From JBNJFY01 sp051747265 (GTDB taxonomy: Bacteria > Bacteroidota > Rhodothermia > Balneolales > Balneolaceae): a stretch of DNA of 64,000 nt. The position numbers and the translations under genes are program-made. The notes below the pieces were generated by a model. It worked only from the letters and a program-made list of their open reading frames with translations. It searched no databases and was not told the origin of the DNA. Location: contig JBNJFY010000002.1 of the NCBI GenBank assembly GCA_051747265.1, positions 537,990-601,989 on the forward strand. The letters run 5' to 3'. Positions 9,163 to 18,973 of the stretch are shown here, piece after piece (positions within the stretch are counted from its first letter, which is position 1; the number at the start of each line of letters is the position of its first letter).

Positions 9163-10203
9163 CTAAGTGGGATTGGTAAATACATGCATGGGATTGGTAA
9201 CCACATCGGTTACATCCACATCCAGTTCAGTAAAGCGTTGTTCAATAAAATCTTTCAGTACGGGGACAATGGGAAATTCGCTTTCAAAATGTCCCACATC
9301 AATCAGTGCAAAATCGTCCTGGTCGATGAAATAATCATGATATTTGATATCTCCGGTGATAAAAGCATCCGCACCGGCTGCAGCCGCGGCTCTTGCCAAA
9401 AACACTCCCGCGCCACCACAAACAGCTACTTTTTGAATTGAGTTATTGCTGCCGGAGTATCGGAGGGCTTTCAAATCCAGTTGCGTGCTTACATGTCGCA
9501 AAAACTCGTCCTGCTCCAAGGGTTCCGCAAGCGCCCCCACTGCGCCCATACCCACATCGGGAGACTGTTCTTGCGTATGCTGAACGTGCAATTGTAGATG
9601 GGGGATACCGGCTACCCTATTTTTAAACCCACTGACATTGTAATCATCCATCCAGGCGGTGATTTTCCGTTGACCACCCCTAGTTAAGACCGTTTCCACC
9701 TCAAAGTTGTGGGCATATTCATCCAAGGCTTCCAACAACCTCACCCGATGATCCTCATTATTATAACTTTCGTCAGAAAGGATAATGTCCAGCCGCTGAA
9801 CGATATCATAACTGGTATCCAAAAAACTAATGTCATTCAAGTCTAACCTTTCAGCCAAGACAAAAGAGACGCCATTTCGAGCAGCATCAAGATTGGTGTG
9901 TGAGGCAATCAGGTGCTTATCATTTCGTATCAGTTTATAGATGATACGCCCGATCTCATCAGTGGGATTAATCCGGCTCAATTTCTTGAAAATCAAGGGG
10001 TGGTGGGCAACTATAACGTCATAGTCATACTCCATAGCCTCATCCACCACCTCTTCGGTCACATCCAAACAGCACAACACCCGTTCTATCTTTGCTTCCG
10101 GGCGACCGACCAACAGCCCAACATTGTCATAATCCATCTTTGTACTAGGGGGGGCCCATTCGTGTAAGGCATCCAACACCTGCTGTACATTCAATCGCGC
10201 CAT
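9163..10203 (-). CDS. Nif3/YqfO-family dinuclear metal protein (GTP cyclohydrolase I type 2-like)
   Basis: This is a Nif3-family protein, 346 aa from the chosen start. The dinuclear metal site is intact: the HHPLIF motif, SHTNLDAA, and the C-terminal DVGHFESE. Between them is the usual inserted PII-like domain of long family members (roughly residues 130-240). The open frame extends 31 codons further upstream, but that part is Pro/Ser-rich and unlike the family. I therefore place the start at the ATG giving MARLNVQQVLDAL, which has AAAGGAAC about 8 bp upstream. The biochemical role of the family is still debated. It is probably co-transcribed with the DUF164 gene downstream. Confidence 0.9.
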   Translation of the reverse strand: MARLNVQQVLDALHEWAPPSTKMDYDNVGLLVGRPEAKIERVLCCLDVTEEVVDEAMEYDYDVIVAHHPLIFKKLSRINPTDEIGRIIYKLIRNDKHLIASHTNLDAARNGVSFVLAERLDLNDISFLDTSYDIVQRLDIILSDESYNNEDHRVRLLEALDEYAHNFEVETVLTRGGQRKITAWMDDYNVSGFKNRVAGIPHLQLHVQHTQEQSPDVGMGAVGALAEPLEQDEFLRHVSTQLDLKALRYSGSNNSIQKVAVCGGAGVFLARAAAAAGADAFITGDIKYHDYFIDQDDFALIDVGHFESEFPIVPVLKDFIEQRFTELDVDVTDVVTNPMHVFTNPT

Positions 10204-10445
10204 CAGTTCCTTTCTTGTTGAGTGAGGGGGCGAGGATGGTTCGCTTGCGGAGGGTGCAGTCGGGAAAGGCGAGACTGCCTCCTGAGAATCATACAATTAC
10301 ATAAAGGTGTTAATCGTGTTTTAATCAACGAAATAATAACATTTGAATATCCATAATTCTGCCCAAAGGCCCTTAAAAATACGATTTTAATAAGAACAGT
10401 TAAAGCTTATTTTCGAATGTTCTTTAGAACCCCAAAACACAAGCC

Positions 10446-11156
10446 ATGAGTAACTCGGAAATTTGTGATCGTCTGGAACAAGTACAAGAACGTATAGCTC
10501 AAGCATGTAGCGATGCCGGGCGTTCGGCGGATGAAATTACGTTGGTTGCAGTCAGCAAAACCAAACCTTTGGAAGATATTATTGAAGCCCGTAGCTGTGG
10601 ACAAATCCATTTTGGGGAAAACAGGGCTAAAGAGTTGCAAGATAAAATGGAGCAACTGGATGACCCGCAACAAGAAGTTCAGTGGCACATGATCGGTAAC
10701 CTGCAGACCAACAAGATCAAGTATATGGTGGAGCGGGTAAACTGGATCCACTCGGTGAAAAAATCCAAACACCTGCGTGAAATTGAAAAACGAGCGTCCC
10801 GCATCGATCGAGTAATCAATGTATTCATCCAGGTTAATATTAGTGATGAAGACCAAAAAAGTGGGTGCGATCCGAAAGACTTGGCCAATATTCTGGCGTT
10901 TGCTGAGGGCTTGGATCATGTGAGGGTCTATGGTTTAATGGGCATGGCCACATTTACGGATGAGGCCGAGCAAGTACGCCCCGAATTCGCGCTCCTACGA
11001 AAACTCCGGGATGAACATCGCAAATATGAATGTGATAATGTTTCTCTGGATGAATTATCCATGGGCATGACCAACGATATGGAAGTGGCCATCCAGGAAG
11101 GCGCAACTATGATCCGTGTTGGACGTGCAATATTTGGCGAACGCAATTACGGATAG
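10446..11156 (+). CDS. YggS-family PLP homeostasis protein
   Basis: This 236-aa cytoplasmic protein is a single-domain fold type III PLP-binding protein of the YggS/YlmE/PROSC family, which keeps the free pool of pyridoxal phosphate in balance. Lys38 in VAVSKTKP is the PLP lysine. FGENRAKELQDK, WHMIGNLQTNK, the GLMGMA stretch and the C-terminal LSMGMTNDMEVAI(Q) with RVGRAIFGERNYG are all typical. It is the first gene of a plus-strand run leading to divIVA, echoing the ylmE-divIVA order of Gram-positive division clusters. Confidence 0.95.
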   Translation: MSNSEICDRLEQVQERIAQACSDAGRSADEITLVAVSKTKPLEDIIEARSCGQIHFGENRAKELQDKMEQLDDPQQEVQWHMIGNLQTNKIKYMVERVNWIHSVKKSKHLREIEKRASRIDRVINVFIQVNISDEDQKSGCDPKDLANILAFAEGLDHVRVYGLMGMATFTDEAEQVRPEFALLRKLRDEHRKYECDNVSLDELSMGMTNDMEVAIQEGATMIRVGRAIFGERNYG

Positions 11157-11268
11157 ATAGCATTTTGGTGCCACTACACAATTTTTGAATATTGCATACG
11201 TGCTAATAGAAAACGGGATAAAGATGTATTGTATGGAGGTACATATCCCATAATATAGGGGACGATTT

Positions 11269-11583
11269 ATGACTTGGATATGGGTACTTATTCCACTTAC
11301 CGCCATTGTTGGAGGCCTGATTGTGGAATACCAGAAAAACAAGATGAAGATGATGCGGCAGAACCAACAAAACCAAGACGAGTTGATGGATCTGCAAAAG
11401 GAAGTTAAACGTATGCGCAAACGTATCGAAAACCTGGAAGCCATCGCTGCCACCGAACCAGAAACCTTTGAATCCGCGGCATCAGATTCGGAAATATTGG
11501 ATGAACTCGATGACGTAGAGTACAAAGAAGAAAATCGTTCCTCGGTAGAAGAGATGGCACAACGCAAACGAAATCGATCCTAG
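11269..11583 (+). CDS. Small single-TM coiled-coil protein A
   Basis: This 104-aa protein has one N-terminal membrane helix (residues 3-20), then a basic coiled coil at about 22-60 ending in KRIENLEAIAATEPE, then an acidic tail. This resembles the layout of phage-shock PspB-type proteins, but I cannot assign it to that family firmly. The next gene has the same layout and the same (R/K)(R/I)(L/E)..NLEAI signature, so the two are probably paralogues. They lie between yggS and divIVA. The function is unknown; a membrane or envelope role is likely. Confidence 0.75.
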   Translation: MTWIWVLIPLTAIVGGLIVEYQKNKMKMMRQNQQNQDELMDLQKEVKRMRKRIENLEAIAATEPETFESAASDSEILDELDDVEYKEENRSSVEEMAQRKRNRS

Positions 11584-11585
11584 TT

Positions 11586-11951
11586 ATGAGTGGTCAAGAA
11601 TTTATAATAGCTATAGTTGGCATCACTACGGGTACCGCCTTGGTTGGTTATACCGTAGCTAAAGTCACTGGTCTTATTCAAAAGTGGATGGATCAGCGCC
11701 ATGATCGGAAAACCGGCGGAGCGGAAATGCAACAACTCGTTGAAGAGTATCAACAGTTTAAAAGCAACACCCAGCGACGCCTGCAAAATTTGGAAGCTAT
11801 TGTCAGCGAGGGGGAACCTGAGCAACTGGAAGAGCCCACCATGGATATGACCCAGGAAATTGAATTTCCCGAAGAAGAACAGCATGCTCCCGCTTCGTCC
11901 CAACAACAGGATTCATCAGGAGATAATCGCCTTAACAATATGCTAGACTGA
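11586..11951 (+). CDS. Small single-TM coiled-coil protein B
   Basis: This 121-aa protein starts 2 bp after the preceding stop and so is translated with it. It has one membrane helix (residues 6-30), a charged linker, and a coiled coil that ends in RRLQNLEAIVSEGEPE. This matches the signature of the preceding protein. The C-terminus is acidic and rich in Gln, Glu and Ser, and probably disordered. No known family can be named with confidence. Its place directly before divIVA suggests a link to the cell envelope or division apparatus, which is inference only. Confidence 0.75.
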   Translation: MSGQEFIIAIVGITTGTALVGYTVAKVTGLIQKWMDQRHDRKTGGAEMQQLVEEYQQFKSNTQRRLQNLEAIVSEGEPEQLEEPTMDMTQEIEFPEEEQHAPASSQQQDSSGDNRLNNMLD

Positions 11952-12059
11952 CCACTAGCTCATTATCTTATACTATTCATTGTGTGAAAGGGTTGAATAC
12001 CATATCACACCCTTCTAAATTGATCTTATCGCAATCGCCCACAATCAGGATGTACCATT

Positions 12060-12749
12060 ATGAAATTGACTGCTCTGGAAATCAAACAGCAAGAGTTTGA
12101 CAAATCCCTTCGGGGATACGACACCGCCGAAGTTCATGCTTTTCTGAATCTAGTGGCCAGCGAATGGGAACACCTGGTGAGCCGGCAGCGTGAGATGGAA
12201 AATGAGATGGAGCAAATGCGCGATAAACTCAAGCATTATCAGCGGGTCGAAGAAGCTCTCCATGAAACATTGCAAACCGCAAAAGAATCAGCCGAACAAA
12301 AAATGTCCGGCGCTCGCCGAGAAGCACAGAGCAAAATTGAAAAAGCAGAAATGGAAGCGGAATCCATTTTGCGTGAAGCACGACAACAGCGACAGCAAAT
12401 ACGCCAGAGCATTTTACGTCTGTTGGATCGACGTGAAGAAATTATTGGGGGCATCCGTTCCTATTTAGAACTGGCTCAAGAATCGCTCAGTCAGTTTACG
12501 CGTGATGAAGCTGCTATGTTCTCCCTTCCCAAGGAGGACGAAACGGAGGGTATGAGCACCTTCGAACGTCGACTGCGAGCCAAACATCAAACATCTGATG
12601 GCGAAGCCCCCCAAGCAGCAGAAGCCTCGCAATCCGAAGAGACTTCTTCCAATGGCAACATTTCCATCGACCAACCGTCATCTTCTCAAGCGTCCCCCGT
12701 GCCTCCCGGCGCCGAGGATGTGGATGATTTATTGGACGATATTGATTAA
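12060..12749 (+). CDS. divIVA: DivIVA domain protein
   Basis: This 229-aa protein has the membrane-curvature-binding DivIVA N-terminal domain: TALEIKQQEFDKSLRGYD followed by AEVHAFLNLV. A long coiled coil follows at residues 40-150, then a disordered Ser/Glu/Pro-rich tail. The tail ends in an acidic DVDDLLDDID motif that could be a partner-binding peptide. DivIVA proteins gather at negatively curved membrane and position division or wall-synthesis factors. It follows yggS and two small membrane proteins on the same strand, and PNP comes 77 bp later. Confidence 0.9.
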   Translation: MKLTALEIKQQEFDKSLRGYDTAEVHAFLNLVASEWEHLVSRQREMENEMEQMRDKLKHYQRVEEALHETLQTAKESAEQKMSGARREAQSKIEKAEMEAESILREARQQRQQIRQSILRLLDRREEIIGGIRSYLELAQESLSQFTRDEAAMFSLPKEDETEGMSTFERRLRAKHQTSDGEAPQAAEASQSEETSSNGNISIDQPSSSQASPVPPGAEDVDDLLDDID

Positions 12750-12826
12750 CAGCTCCACCATTTATTATCATCGAAAAGCCGGGGAGCTTTCCGTAGTCTG
12801 TCAATTCTAAATCTTACTGTCTATAC

Positions 12827-13663
12827 ATGTCTAACCAATCGGTTGAATTTTTTCGTGATAAACGCAATCTAGCTTTACAATACATTCAGAATCATACCGA
12901 TTTACGCCCCGAATATTTGGTGATTTTAGGTACCGGATTGGGCCAACTGGCCGACCAAATGGACGTTCAAGATGAAATCGGCTATGAAGAGATTCCCCAT
13001 TTCCCTACCTCTACGGTGGAAAGCCATGCCGGCAAACTGCTGTTTGGAGAATTGGGGGGCAAAATAGTCGTTGCCATGCAGGGTCGCTTTCACTTTTACG
13101 AAGGCTACACCATGCAACAGATCGTTTTTCCGGTACGCGTATTACATCAACTGGGAGCCAACACCTTACTAGTTAGTAATGCATGCGGTGGAATGCACCC
13201 CAACTTTCAGCGAGGAGATGTAATGCTGATTAGTGATCACATCAACCTATTGGGCGACAATCCGTTAATTGGTCCCAATGATGATGAGCTGGGTCCCCGA
13301 TTTCCCGACATGAGTGAACCCTACACCGAAGATTTGATGGATTTGGCTGAACAGGTCGCCCTGGAACAAAATATTAAGCTCCATAAAGGGGTTTATGTGG
13401 CGGTTCCCGGTCCGAATTTGGAAACCAAGGCGGAATATCGATTTCTGCGTACCATCGGAGCCGACGTGGTAGGCATGAGTACTGTGCCCGAAGTTATTTC
13501 AGCGGTGCACATGGGTATGCGTGTAATGGGGATCTCTGTAATTACCGATGAATGCTTTCCCGACGCACTGGAGCCGGTAAATATTGAAGACGTATTGGAA
13601 GCAGCGGGAATGGCAGAACCCAAAATGACGACCATCATTACCAATGTCCTCAAGAAGTTATAA
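12827..13663 (+). CDS. punA: Purine nucleoside phosphorylase (trimeric type)
   Basis: This 278-aa enzyme splits inosine and guanosine with phosphate to give the base and ribose-1-phosphate in purine salvage. The family motifs are all present: ILGTGLGQLAD for phosphate binding, the loop QGRFHFYEGY, NACGGMHP, VAVPGPNLETKAEYRFL, and GMSTVPEVISA with the downstream ITDECFPD. The length is that of trimeric class PNPs. It is the fifth gene in the run from yggS and may be co-transcribed with it. Confidence 0.95.
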   Translation: MSNQSVEFFRDKRNLALQYIQNHTDLRPEYLVILGTGLGQLADQMDVQDEIGYEEIPHFPTSTVESHAGKLLFGELGGKIVVAMQGRFHFYEGYTMQQIVFPVRVLHQLGANTLLVSNACGGMHPNFQRGDVMLISDHINLLGDNPLIGPNDDELGPRFPDMSEPYTEDLMDLAEQVALEQNIKLHKGVYVAVPGPNLETKAEYRFLRTIGADVVGMSTVPEVISAVHMGMRVMGISVITDECFPDALEPVNIEDVLEAAGMAEPKMTTIITNVLKKL

Positions 13664-13813
13664 CTACCTCCGTAGTAGTTCTTTTAAATGTAAGACATTG
13701 CTCGATTCAATAAGAGAATTGTATACCAAGAAAATAATCAGCTGCGTTACTATTGTTGACATTATGTACATTTAGGGCATATCCTAAAAAATTCTTTACC
13801 TAGTCCTGTTTCT

Positions 13814-14632
13814 ATGAACTGGAATGATGATCACATTTGGGATGAACGACAGTGGGAGGCGTACATCAACGAGGTTGAGCAAAAAACCGAGTTGCTACGC
13901 AAACTGCTAGAATCCAACACCGATACCAATATACCCCGCTGGTTAAAATTATTGAGAGAAAACCTATCCGAAGATGAGGCTGTCGATGCCTTTATCGAAG
14001 AGGAACTTTCTTTGGAAGATGTCTACTACCCCGATGAGGAAGATGACGACTGGGAGGACGAAGACGAGTTTGAAGACGATTTCTTGTTCAACCGAGATCT
14101 ATCCGATGAAGAACTCGACGATTGGCAAGATGACCTTGACGATTGGGAGGATGAGGGAGACGATTGGGATTGGCTGTACGATGAAGACGATTTTGACGAA
14201 GGTGAATGGTGGAAAGCGAACAGCGACGATTATGTCGATTCAGATTATGGCGATATTGAAAATCTGAACATTTATACCGATGCCCATGAACTTTCTGTGG
14301 GGGCCCTGAAATGGGCGCAACAGATCGATGAGTCTTCGAAAAATCCGGAACTGAAAACCTTTATCGATAATCTCTTACAAATCGGCGCCAAACTGGCTGC
14401 GGGTTACAGCTTTGGTTTTGAGCAAGACGTATTAGGCGCCAATATTGTGTACACCCGAAAGGCCTTAAGCTTGGCCAACCGATCATTAGAAGCACTTACC
14501 AAGCTGAAACAAGCATCCTTTATGGAGCCGGCAAAGTACGTATACTTGCACACCCATCTTCATGAACTACGTAATGATATCGGGGTATATCTGCAGGTCC
14601 TACGGGAGCGCTTTTCTTTAGGATTGGAGTAA
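13814..14632 (+). CDS. Highly acidic protein of unknown function
   Basis: The 272-aa product has three parts. An N-terminal helical section (residues 1-65) is followed by a very acidic, Trp-containing section at about 70-150, where Asp and Glu dominate in repeats of the (D/E)(D/E)W(E/Q)D type. A C-terminal helical section has a sensible hydrophobic pattern (LLQIGAKLAAGYSFGFEQD). The codon-level frame is clean and the C-terminal half looks like a folded domain, so this is a real gene. I do not recognise a family. It ends 8 bp before the end of the convergent TPR-CHAT gene with no terminator between them. Confidence 0.8.
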   Translation: MNWNDDHIWDERQWEAYINEVEQKTELLRKLLESNTDTNIPRWLKLLRENLSEDEAVDAFIEEELSLEDVYYPDEEDDDWEDEDEFEDDFLFNRDLSDEELDDWQDDLDDWEDEGDDWDWLYDEDDFDEGEWWKANSDDYVDSDYGDIENLNIYTDAHELSVGALKWAQQIDESSKNPELKTFIDNLLQIGAKLAAGYSFGFEQDVLGANIVYTRKALSLANRSLEALTKLKQASFMEPAKYVYLHTHLHELRNDIGVYLQVLRERFSLGLE

Positions 14633-14640
14633 CCCCATGG

Positions 14641-17600
14641 TTAGGGATGACCGATTAAAACAAAAGGTGACCAATACCACGGATCGGAAAATTGACCCGA
14701 TTGAATCATCTTAAGCTTGGCCTTTCGCGACGCAGTTGTGTACGATTCACCACTCAGTGCATGTTCATAGAAATCAATCATATACTCAGCGGTGGATCGA
14801 TCGGCCACTTTCCACAGCGACACCATTAAATTAGAAGCCCCGGCATATAGAAAGGGTCGTGTGAAACCGATAATACCTTCTCCCTCTACAACTTTACCCA
14901 ATCCCGTTTCACAGGCACTCAATACCACCAGGTCGGCATCAATATCCAGATTATACACCTCATTAGCCAACAATACCCCATCTTCTGGCCCATCATCCAC
15001 ATAAAACTGGATGCCTGACAAATTCGGGTATTCCTCTTTGATATAGGCGTGAGTAGCAAAATGCAGGTACTTATAGTCCGAGAGATCCGCACTCTTGATA
15101 TACGCTTCAGTGGCTTGGCTTTCCAACAACACTGAAGGCTCCGGCTGATCCCATAGCCAACTCATCAATCCCCCATCGTTTTGAAATTCCTTGGCTATGG
15201 ATTCCACTTCATATCGGGTAAGAGGTAAAGGTGTAATACTATCACTGCGAATGGGCTCAGGGGTATATGTTTTATTAATGGCATCCAAAAATAGGGGAGC
15301 CATGGCCAATAACCGATCTGGACGCTCACTGACTTCATCGCGATTTCTGTTCTGCCATATTAGTGTAGCCGAGGGTATGTAGCTTATCTCGTAATTGGTA
15401 ATTAAGTAGGATTGTGAACTCTGATCATCCGTCAATAATACTTCGAAAGGCAAATAGTGCATACTTCCATCCGGGACAATGAGCAATGAATGTTTATCCT
15501 GGATGTAGGATTGCACAGGCTGGATCAGCTCCGCATACAGCTGCTTACTCATTAGAGCTAGCGAATCCCTGTCTTGCTGGATTATATTCCTGCGCAGAGC
15601 ATAAACGTGCTGCTTCAGTTGTTTATTAATGGGTTGGCTCACCAGTTTGATGTTCTGTTGATCCAGCACAAACATAAATTGGTTTTCATCGCCCAGAAAA
15701 TACTGTACCATGGCCTGATCTGGCGTAAGTATTTGTTCCTGAAGTTGAGTAGCCGAAACCACCTCTCGTTGGTATTTCAATTTGTAATATTCAGGATACG
15801 CCCGTTCCAGAAATTGTATATGGTTATTTAACCGCTCATCATACCTGTACAACGACTCACGATATTGCATAACTTTTGAAGAGTCTTTCTGGAATGATGC
15901 AGAAGCCAATTTGAGCTGCAAATCACCCAAAACGGTTCGCAATTCTTCCTCTTGGGCAATTAGTGAATCGGGAACCCCCGCAAATTGTTTGGCATGACTG
16001 TCATTAATTTGCCCAATGATTACTCGGGAGCGACTTTTTTCCGCGTAATGGAATGCTTTTTCCAAATATAGCGGATCACCGGTTTCCTCATTTAAAATCT
16101 GGCACGCCTTAATCGCTCGTTCAAAGACTTCTCGGCTGCGAATACCCCACTGCAGCTTTGATTCTTCACTTCGCAATTCCTGTTGCACTTTGTCAATCAC
16201 TTCTATCGACAAATCAAACGTCTCTAGTGCAGCTTGAGCATATTCAGAGGCGGGTTGCTCACGATAATAACGAGCCAAGGCAATTCCCTTACTGCCCAAT
16301 GCAGTGACCACCTCGCGGATATAATGTTCTCGTTTTAAGTCTGGATTTACCGTCACATCATCATTATCAAAACTGGGAACCAATATTTGCAACGAGCTCT
16401 GCAACGCTTCCAAGGACTCCTGGTATCGCCCTTGCTCCAATAAAGCTTGACCTAGCGCACGATGGACTAAAGCAAAAGAGACCCTCTCGTAACTTTCCAG
16501 CTGTTTACCCATCGCAATTCCTTTACGACTATACTCTTCCGCCTTTTTCCAGTTCTGCTGAAAAAAATGGATCTCATACATGGCACGATATGCCTTGATC
16601 ATTTCCGGGTGCCCATCTGGATATTTCGCCTTGGCGATATCAAAATACTTTTGGATGGATGCCCTGGCATCATCCATTTTTCTCATCTTCAACTGTAATT
16701 GGCCGATCGCGAAATAGGTTCGTGCCACATCATGATGATCTTCACCTTGGGTTTGCTTAGCAATAGCCAACTCTTTTTGATAGTATCGCAAAGCTTGATC
16801 ATACTCCCCTAAAATCCGATGGAGATTGGCCAAATTGTTATAACTATAGCTCAAATCCGGATGAATCTTACCAAATAACTCCTGTTGGATCCGTAACGCT
16901 TGCGTTGAATACTTAGCAGCCTTCTTAAATTCACCCAGTTCTTTATACACAATACCCGCATTGTTAAAATAGCCAGCCACATCGGGATGCTTTTCGCCTT
17001 TTTTAAGCTGCACCGCCTTACCCGCATCCAGGAACATTTCAGCTGCTTTATACAGCTTTCCCCGGTAATAACTGATGATGGCTATGCTGTTATAGGTACT
17101 CGCTAATATTGGAGCGTCAGGGGGGAGTTGTTCCTCTCTAATTTCTAAAGCTTTTTGGTAGTATTCCCACGCTTGGTCATAATTTCCCTTAATCTCATAC
17201 AGATTGCCTTTATTGTGGTAAGATACGGCTAGTTCCAAGCTCGAGGCCCCCAATTGAGCCTGAGCCAAGGGAATTACTTTATCAAGTAGTTGTACGGCTT
17301 GATCTTGTTCTTCAAGCTCTAAGTGAATCGAAATCAAATTATTCAGTAATTGAACATACAGTTGGGTATCAATATCAATCTGCTCTGCCTGGTCCAAAGC
17401 ATCAGAAATTACCTGCTTGGCACGCTTGTATGCACCCAATGTGTAGAGCACTTGCCCCAACTCATTATGACTGCGTAAATAGAGATGGAGCTTACCCAAC
17501 TTCTGATATTCCGCCGACGCTTTTTGAAAGTAGACTTGCGCGCTATCGTACTTGGCTTGATCGTGAAACTCTTGTGCCCGTTTATGAACGAACAGAGTAT

Positions 17601-17733
17601 CGCCCAGTGAGGTTTGCGCCCAACCGGGCAGGGCCACCAACAAACCCAAGGTTAGAACGATCGCCGAGAGGGTTCGTCTAGGTATAGATGTTTGATTTTG
17701 AAACGTATTTGGGTGGTTCTGTTTACCAATCAT
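14641..17733 (-). CDS. Secreted TPR-CHAT protease-like protein
   Basis: A signal peptide (hydrophobic core LSAIVLTLGLLVALPGWAQ) leads a protein of about 1030 aa. Ten or more tetratricopeptide repeats make up roughly the first 450 residues, a helical middle follows, and a C-terminal CHAT domain (caspase HetF associated with TPRs) ends it. The CHAT dyad is intact: His in FATHAYI (codon 15049-15051) and Cys in SACETGLG (codon 14911-14913), followed by the GFTRPFLYAGA helix. Such proteins are cysteine peptidases or scaffolds; the target is unknown. The frame continues upstream to a TTG at 17805, but the ATG at 17733 directly before the signal peptide is the more credible start. Confidence 0.88.
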   Translation of the reverse strand: MIGKQNHPNTFQNQTSIPRRTLSAIVLTLGLLVALPGWAQTSLGDTLFVHKRAQEFHDQAKYDSAQVYFQKASAEYQKLGKLHLYLRSHNELGQVLYTLGAYKRAKQVISDALDQAEQIDIDTQLYVQLLNNLISIHLELEEQDQAVQLLDKVIPLAQAQLGASSLELAVSYHNKGNLYEIKGNYDQAWEYYQKALEIREEQLPPDAPILASTYNSIAIISYYRGKLYKAAEMFLDAGKAVQLKKGEKHPDVAGYFNNAGIVYKELGEFKKAAKYSTQALRIQQELFGKIHPDLSYSYNNLANLHRILGEYDQALRYYQKELAIAKQTQGEDHHDVARTYFAIGQLQLKMRKMDDARASIQKYFDIAKAKYPDGHPEMIKAYRAMYEIHFFQQNWKKAEEYSRKGIAMGKQLESYERVSFALVHRALGQALLEQGRYQESLEALQSSLQILVPSFDNDDVTVNPDLKREHYIREVVTALGSKGIALARYYREQPASEYAQAALETFDLSIEVIDKVQQELRSEESKLQWGIRSREVFERAIKACQILNEETGDPLYLEKAFHYAEKSRSRVIIGQINDSHAKQFAGVPDSLIAQEEELRTVLGDLQLKLASASFQKDSSKVMQYRESLYRYDERLNNHIQFLERAYPEYYKLKYQREVVSATQLQEQILTPDQAMVQYFLGDENQFMFVLDQQNIKLVSQPINKQLKQHVYALRRNIIQQDRDSLALMSKQLYAELIQPVQSYIQDKHSLLIVPDGSMHYLPFEVLLTDDQSSQSYLITNYEISYIPSATLIWQNRNRDEVSERPDRLLAMAPLFLDAINKTYTPEPIRSDSITPLPLTRYEVESIAKEFQNDGGLMSWLWDQPEPSVLLESQATEAYIKSADLSDYKYLHFATHAYIKEEYPNLSGIQFYVDDGPEDGVLLANEVYNLDIDADLVVLSACETGLGKVVEGEGIIGFTRPFLYAGASNLMVSLWKVADRSTAEYMIDFYEHALSGESYTTASRKAKLKMIQSGQFSDPWYWSPFVLIGHP

Positions 17734-17940
17734 CAGGTTGCCGCGCCTTATAGATATTATTTTCGATCTACCGTATTTCCTGTACGCAGTACATCGAATA
17801 ACCAATCAAAATGTTAGAGAAGAAGGTGAAAGCAAATTTACTTTACCCGGAAAAGCCTGTGTAGGCATTTCTAACGTTAACAAATATCGGGAACGTCGGC
17901 AACTACATTATCCCTTTAAGATTATGTTACTTATGTATGC

Positions 17941-18900
17941 TTAACCCTCATCAGCAAGTAGGGTATTTACATACAACTCCCGGTCAAAGACTTGCAGATC
18001 CTCAATTTGTTCACCCACGCCAATATATTTGACGGGCACATCTAATTCGTTAGAAATTCCTATAACAATTCCGCCCCTGGCCGTGCCATCCAGTTTGGTG
18101 AGTACCAACCCGGTTATATCTACCGCACTGGTAAAGGCTTTGGCTTGTTGCATGGCATTTTGCCCGGTAGAAGCATCCAGCACTAATAATACTTCATGTG
18201 GAGCGCCATCCACCACTTTGCCCATCACTCGCTTGATTTTACTAAGCTCCTCCATCAGGGCTTTTTTATTGTGCAAGCGACCGGCCGTATCGATCAACGC
18301 TACATCCGCACCACGGGCTTGGGCGGCAGATACCGTATCATACGCCACCGCGGCCGGATCCGCTTCTTGACCTTGCTGAATGATGGGAACATCGGCGCGT
18401 TCACTCCAAATTTTCAGCTGATCCACAGCGGCGGCCCGAAAAGTATCAGCTGCACCCAGAATTACTTTTTTACCGGCTTTCTTATATAGATGTGCTAATT
18501 TCCCAATCGTAGTGGTTTTTCCGACCCCGTTCACTCCTACAATCAGAACCACATGCGGTTTATTGGGCAGGTCGGCATCAAACTCTGCAGGGCGATCTGT
18601 ATTATTGGCTTGCAACAGATCTACAATTTCCTCCCGCATGATTTTTTGAAGCTCGTTGGTGGTCATATATTTATCTTTAGCCACACGAGCTTCTAAGCGG
18701 TCTATAATTTCCAAGGTGGTATTTACGCCCACATCTGAGGTGATCAACACTTCCTCCAGCTCATCAAGCACCTGATCATCAACCTGATCTTTTCCTACCA
18801 GGGTTTTGCCAATCTTGGAGAGTAAGCCTTTCCGGCTTTTTTCTACCCCTTCTTCCAGTTTTTCTTTCTTCTTTAAACCCAGTTTTTCTAGGAATCCCAT
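17941..18900 (-). CDS. ftsY: Signal recognition particle receptor FtsY
   Basis: This 319-aa SRP GTPase docks ribosome-SRP complexes at the membrane during co-translational insertion. The N-terminal A domain is short and basic (KKKEKLEEGVEKSRKG), as in Bacteroidota and chloroplast forms. The N domain follows, then the G domain with P-loop GVNGVGKTTT (residues 122-131), DTAGRLHNK, and TKLDGTARGG with GVGEQIEDL. All are intact. It lies 73 bp after the phosphatidyltransferase gene on the same strand and the two are probably one operon. Confidence 0.96.
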   Translation of the reverse strand: MGFLEKLGLKKKEKLEEGVEKSRKGLLSKIGKTLVGKDQVDDQVLDELEEVLITSDVGVNTTLEIIDRLEARVAKDKYMTTNELQKIMREEIVDLLQANNTDRPAEFDADLPNKPHVVLIVGVNGVGKTTTIGKLAHLYKKAGKKVILGAADTFRAAAVDQLKIWSERADVPIIQQGQEADPAAVAYDTVSAAQARGADVALIDTAGRLHNKKALMEELSKIKRVMGKVVDGAPHEVLLVLDASTGQNAMQQAKAFTSAVDITGLVLTKLDGTARGGIVIGISNELDVPVKYIGVGEQIEDLQVFDRELYVNTLLADEG

Positions 18901-18973
18901 AGTAAACGTTTAGTCTAGCAGTTTTTTGAAAGCTGCCCACAATCAAAGGGCAGTTAGTAACAATGAAATTAGA

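Noticed and set aside
14641..17733. Defence-type CHAT protease (Craspase or gasdermin-linked)
   Set aside because: It has a clear signal peptide and no Cas7-11, gasdermin or other defence partner nearby.
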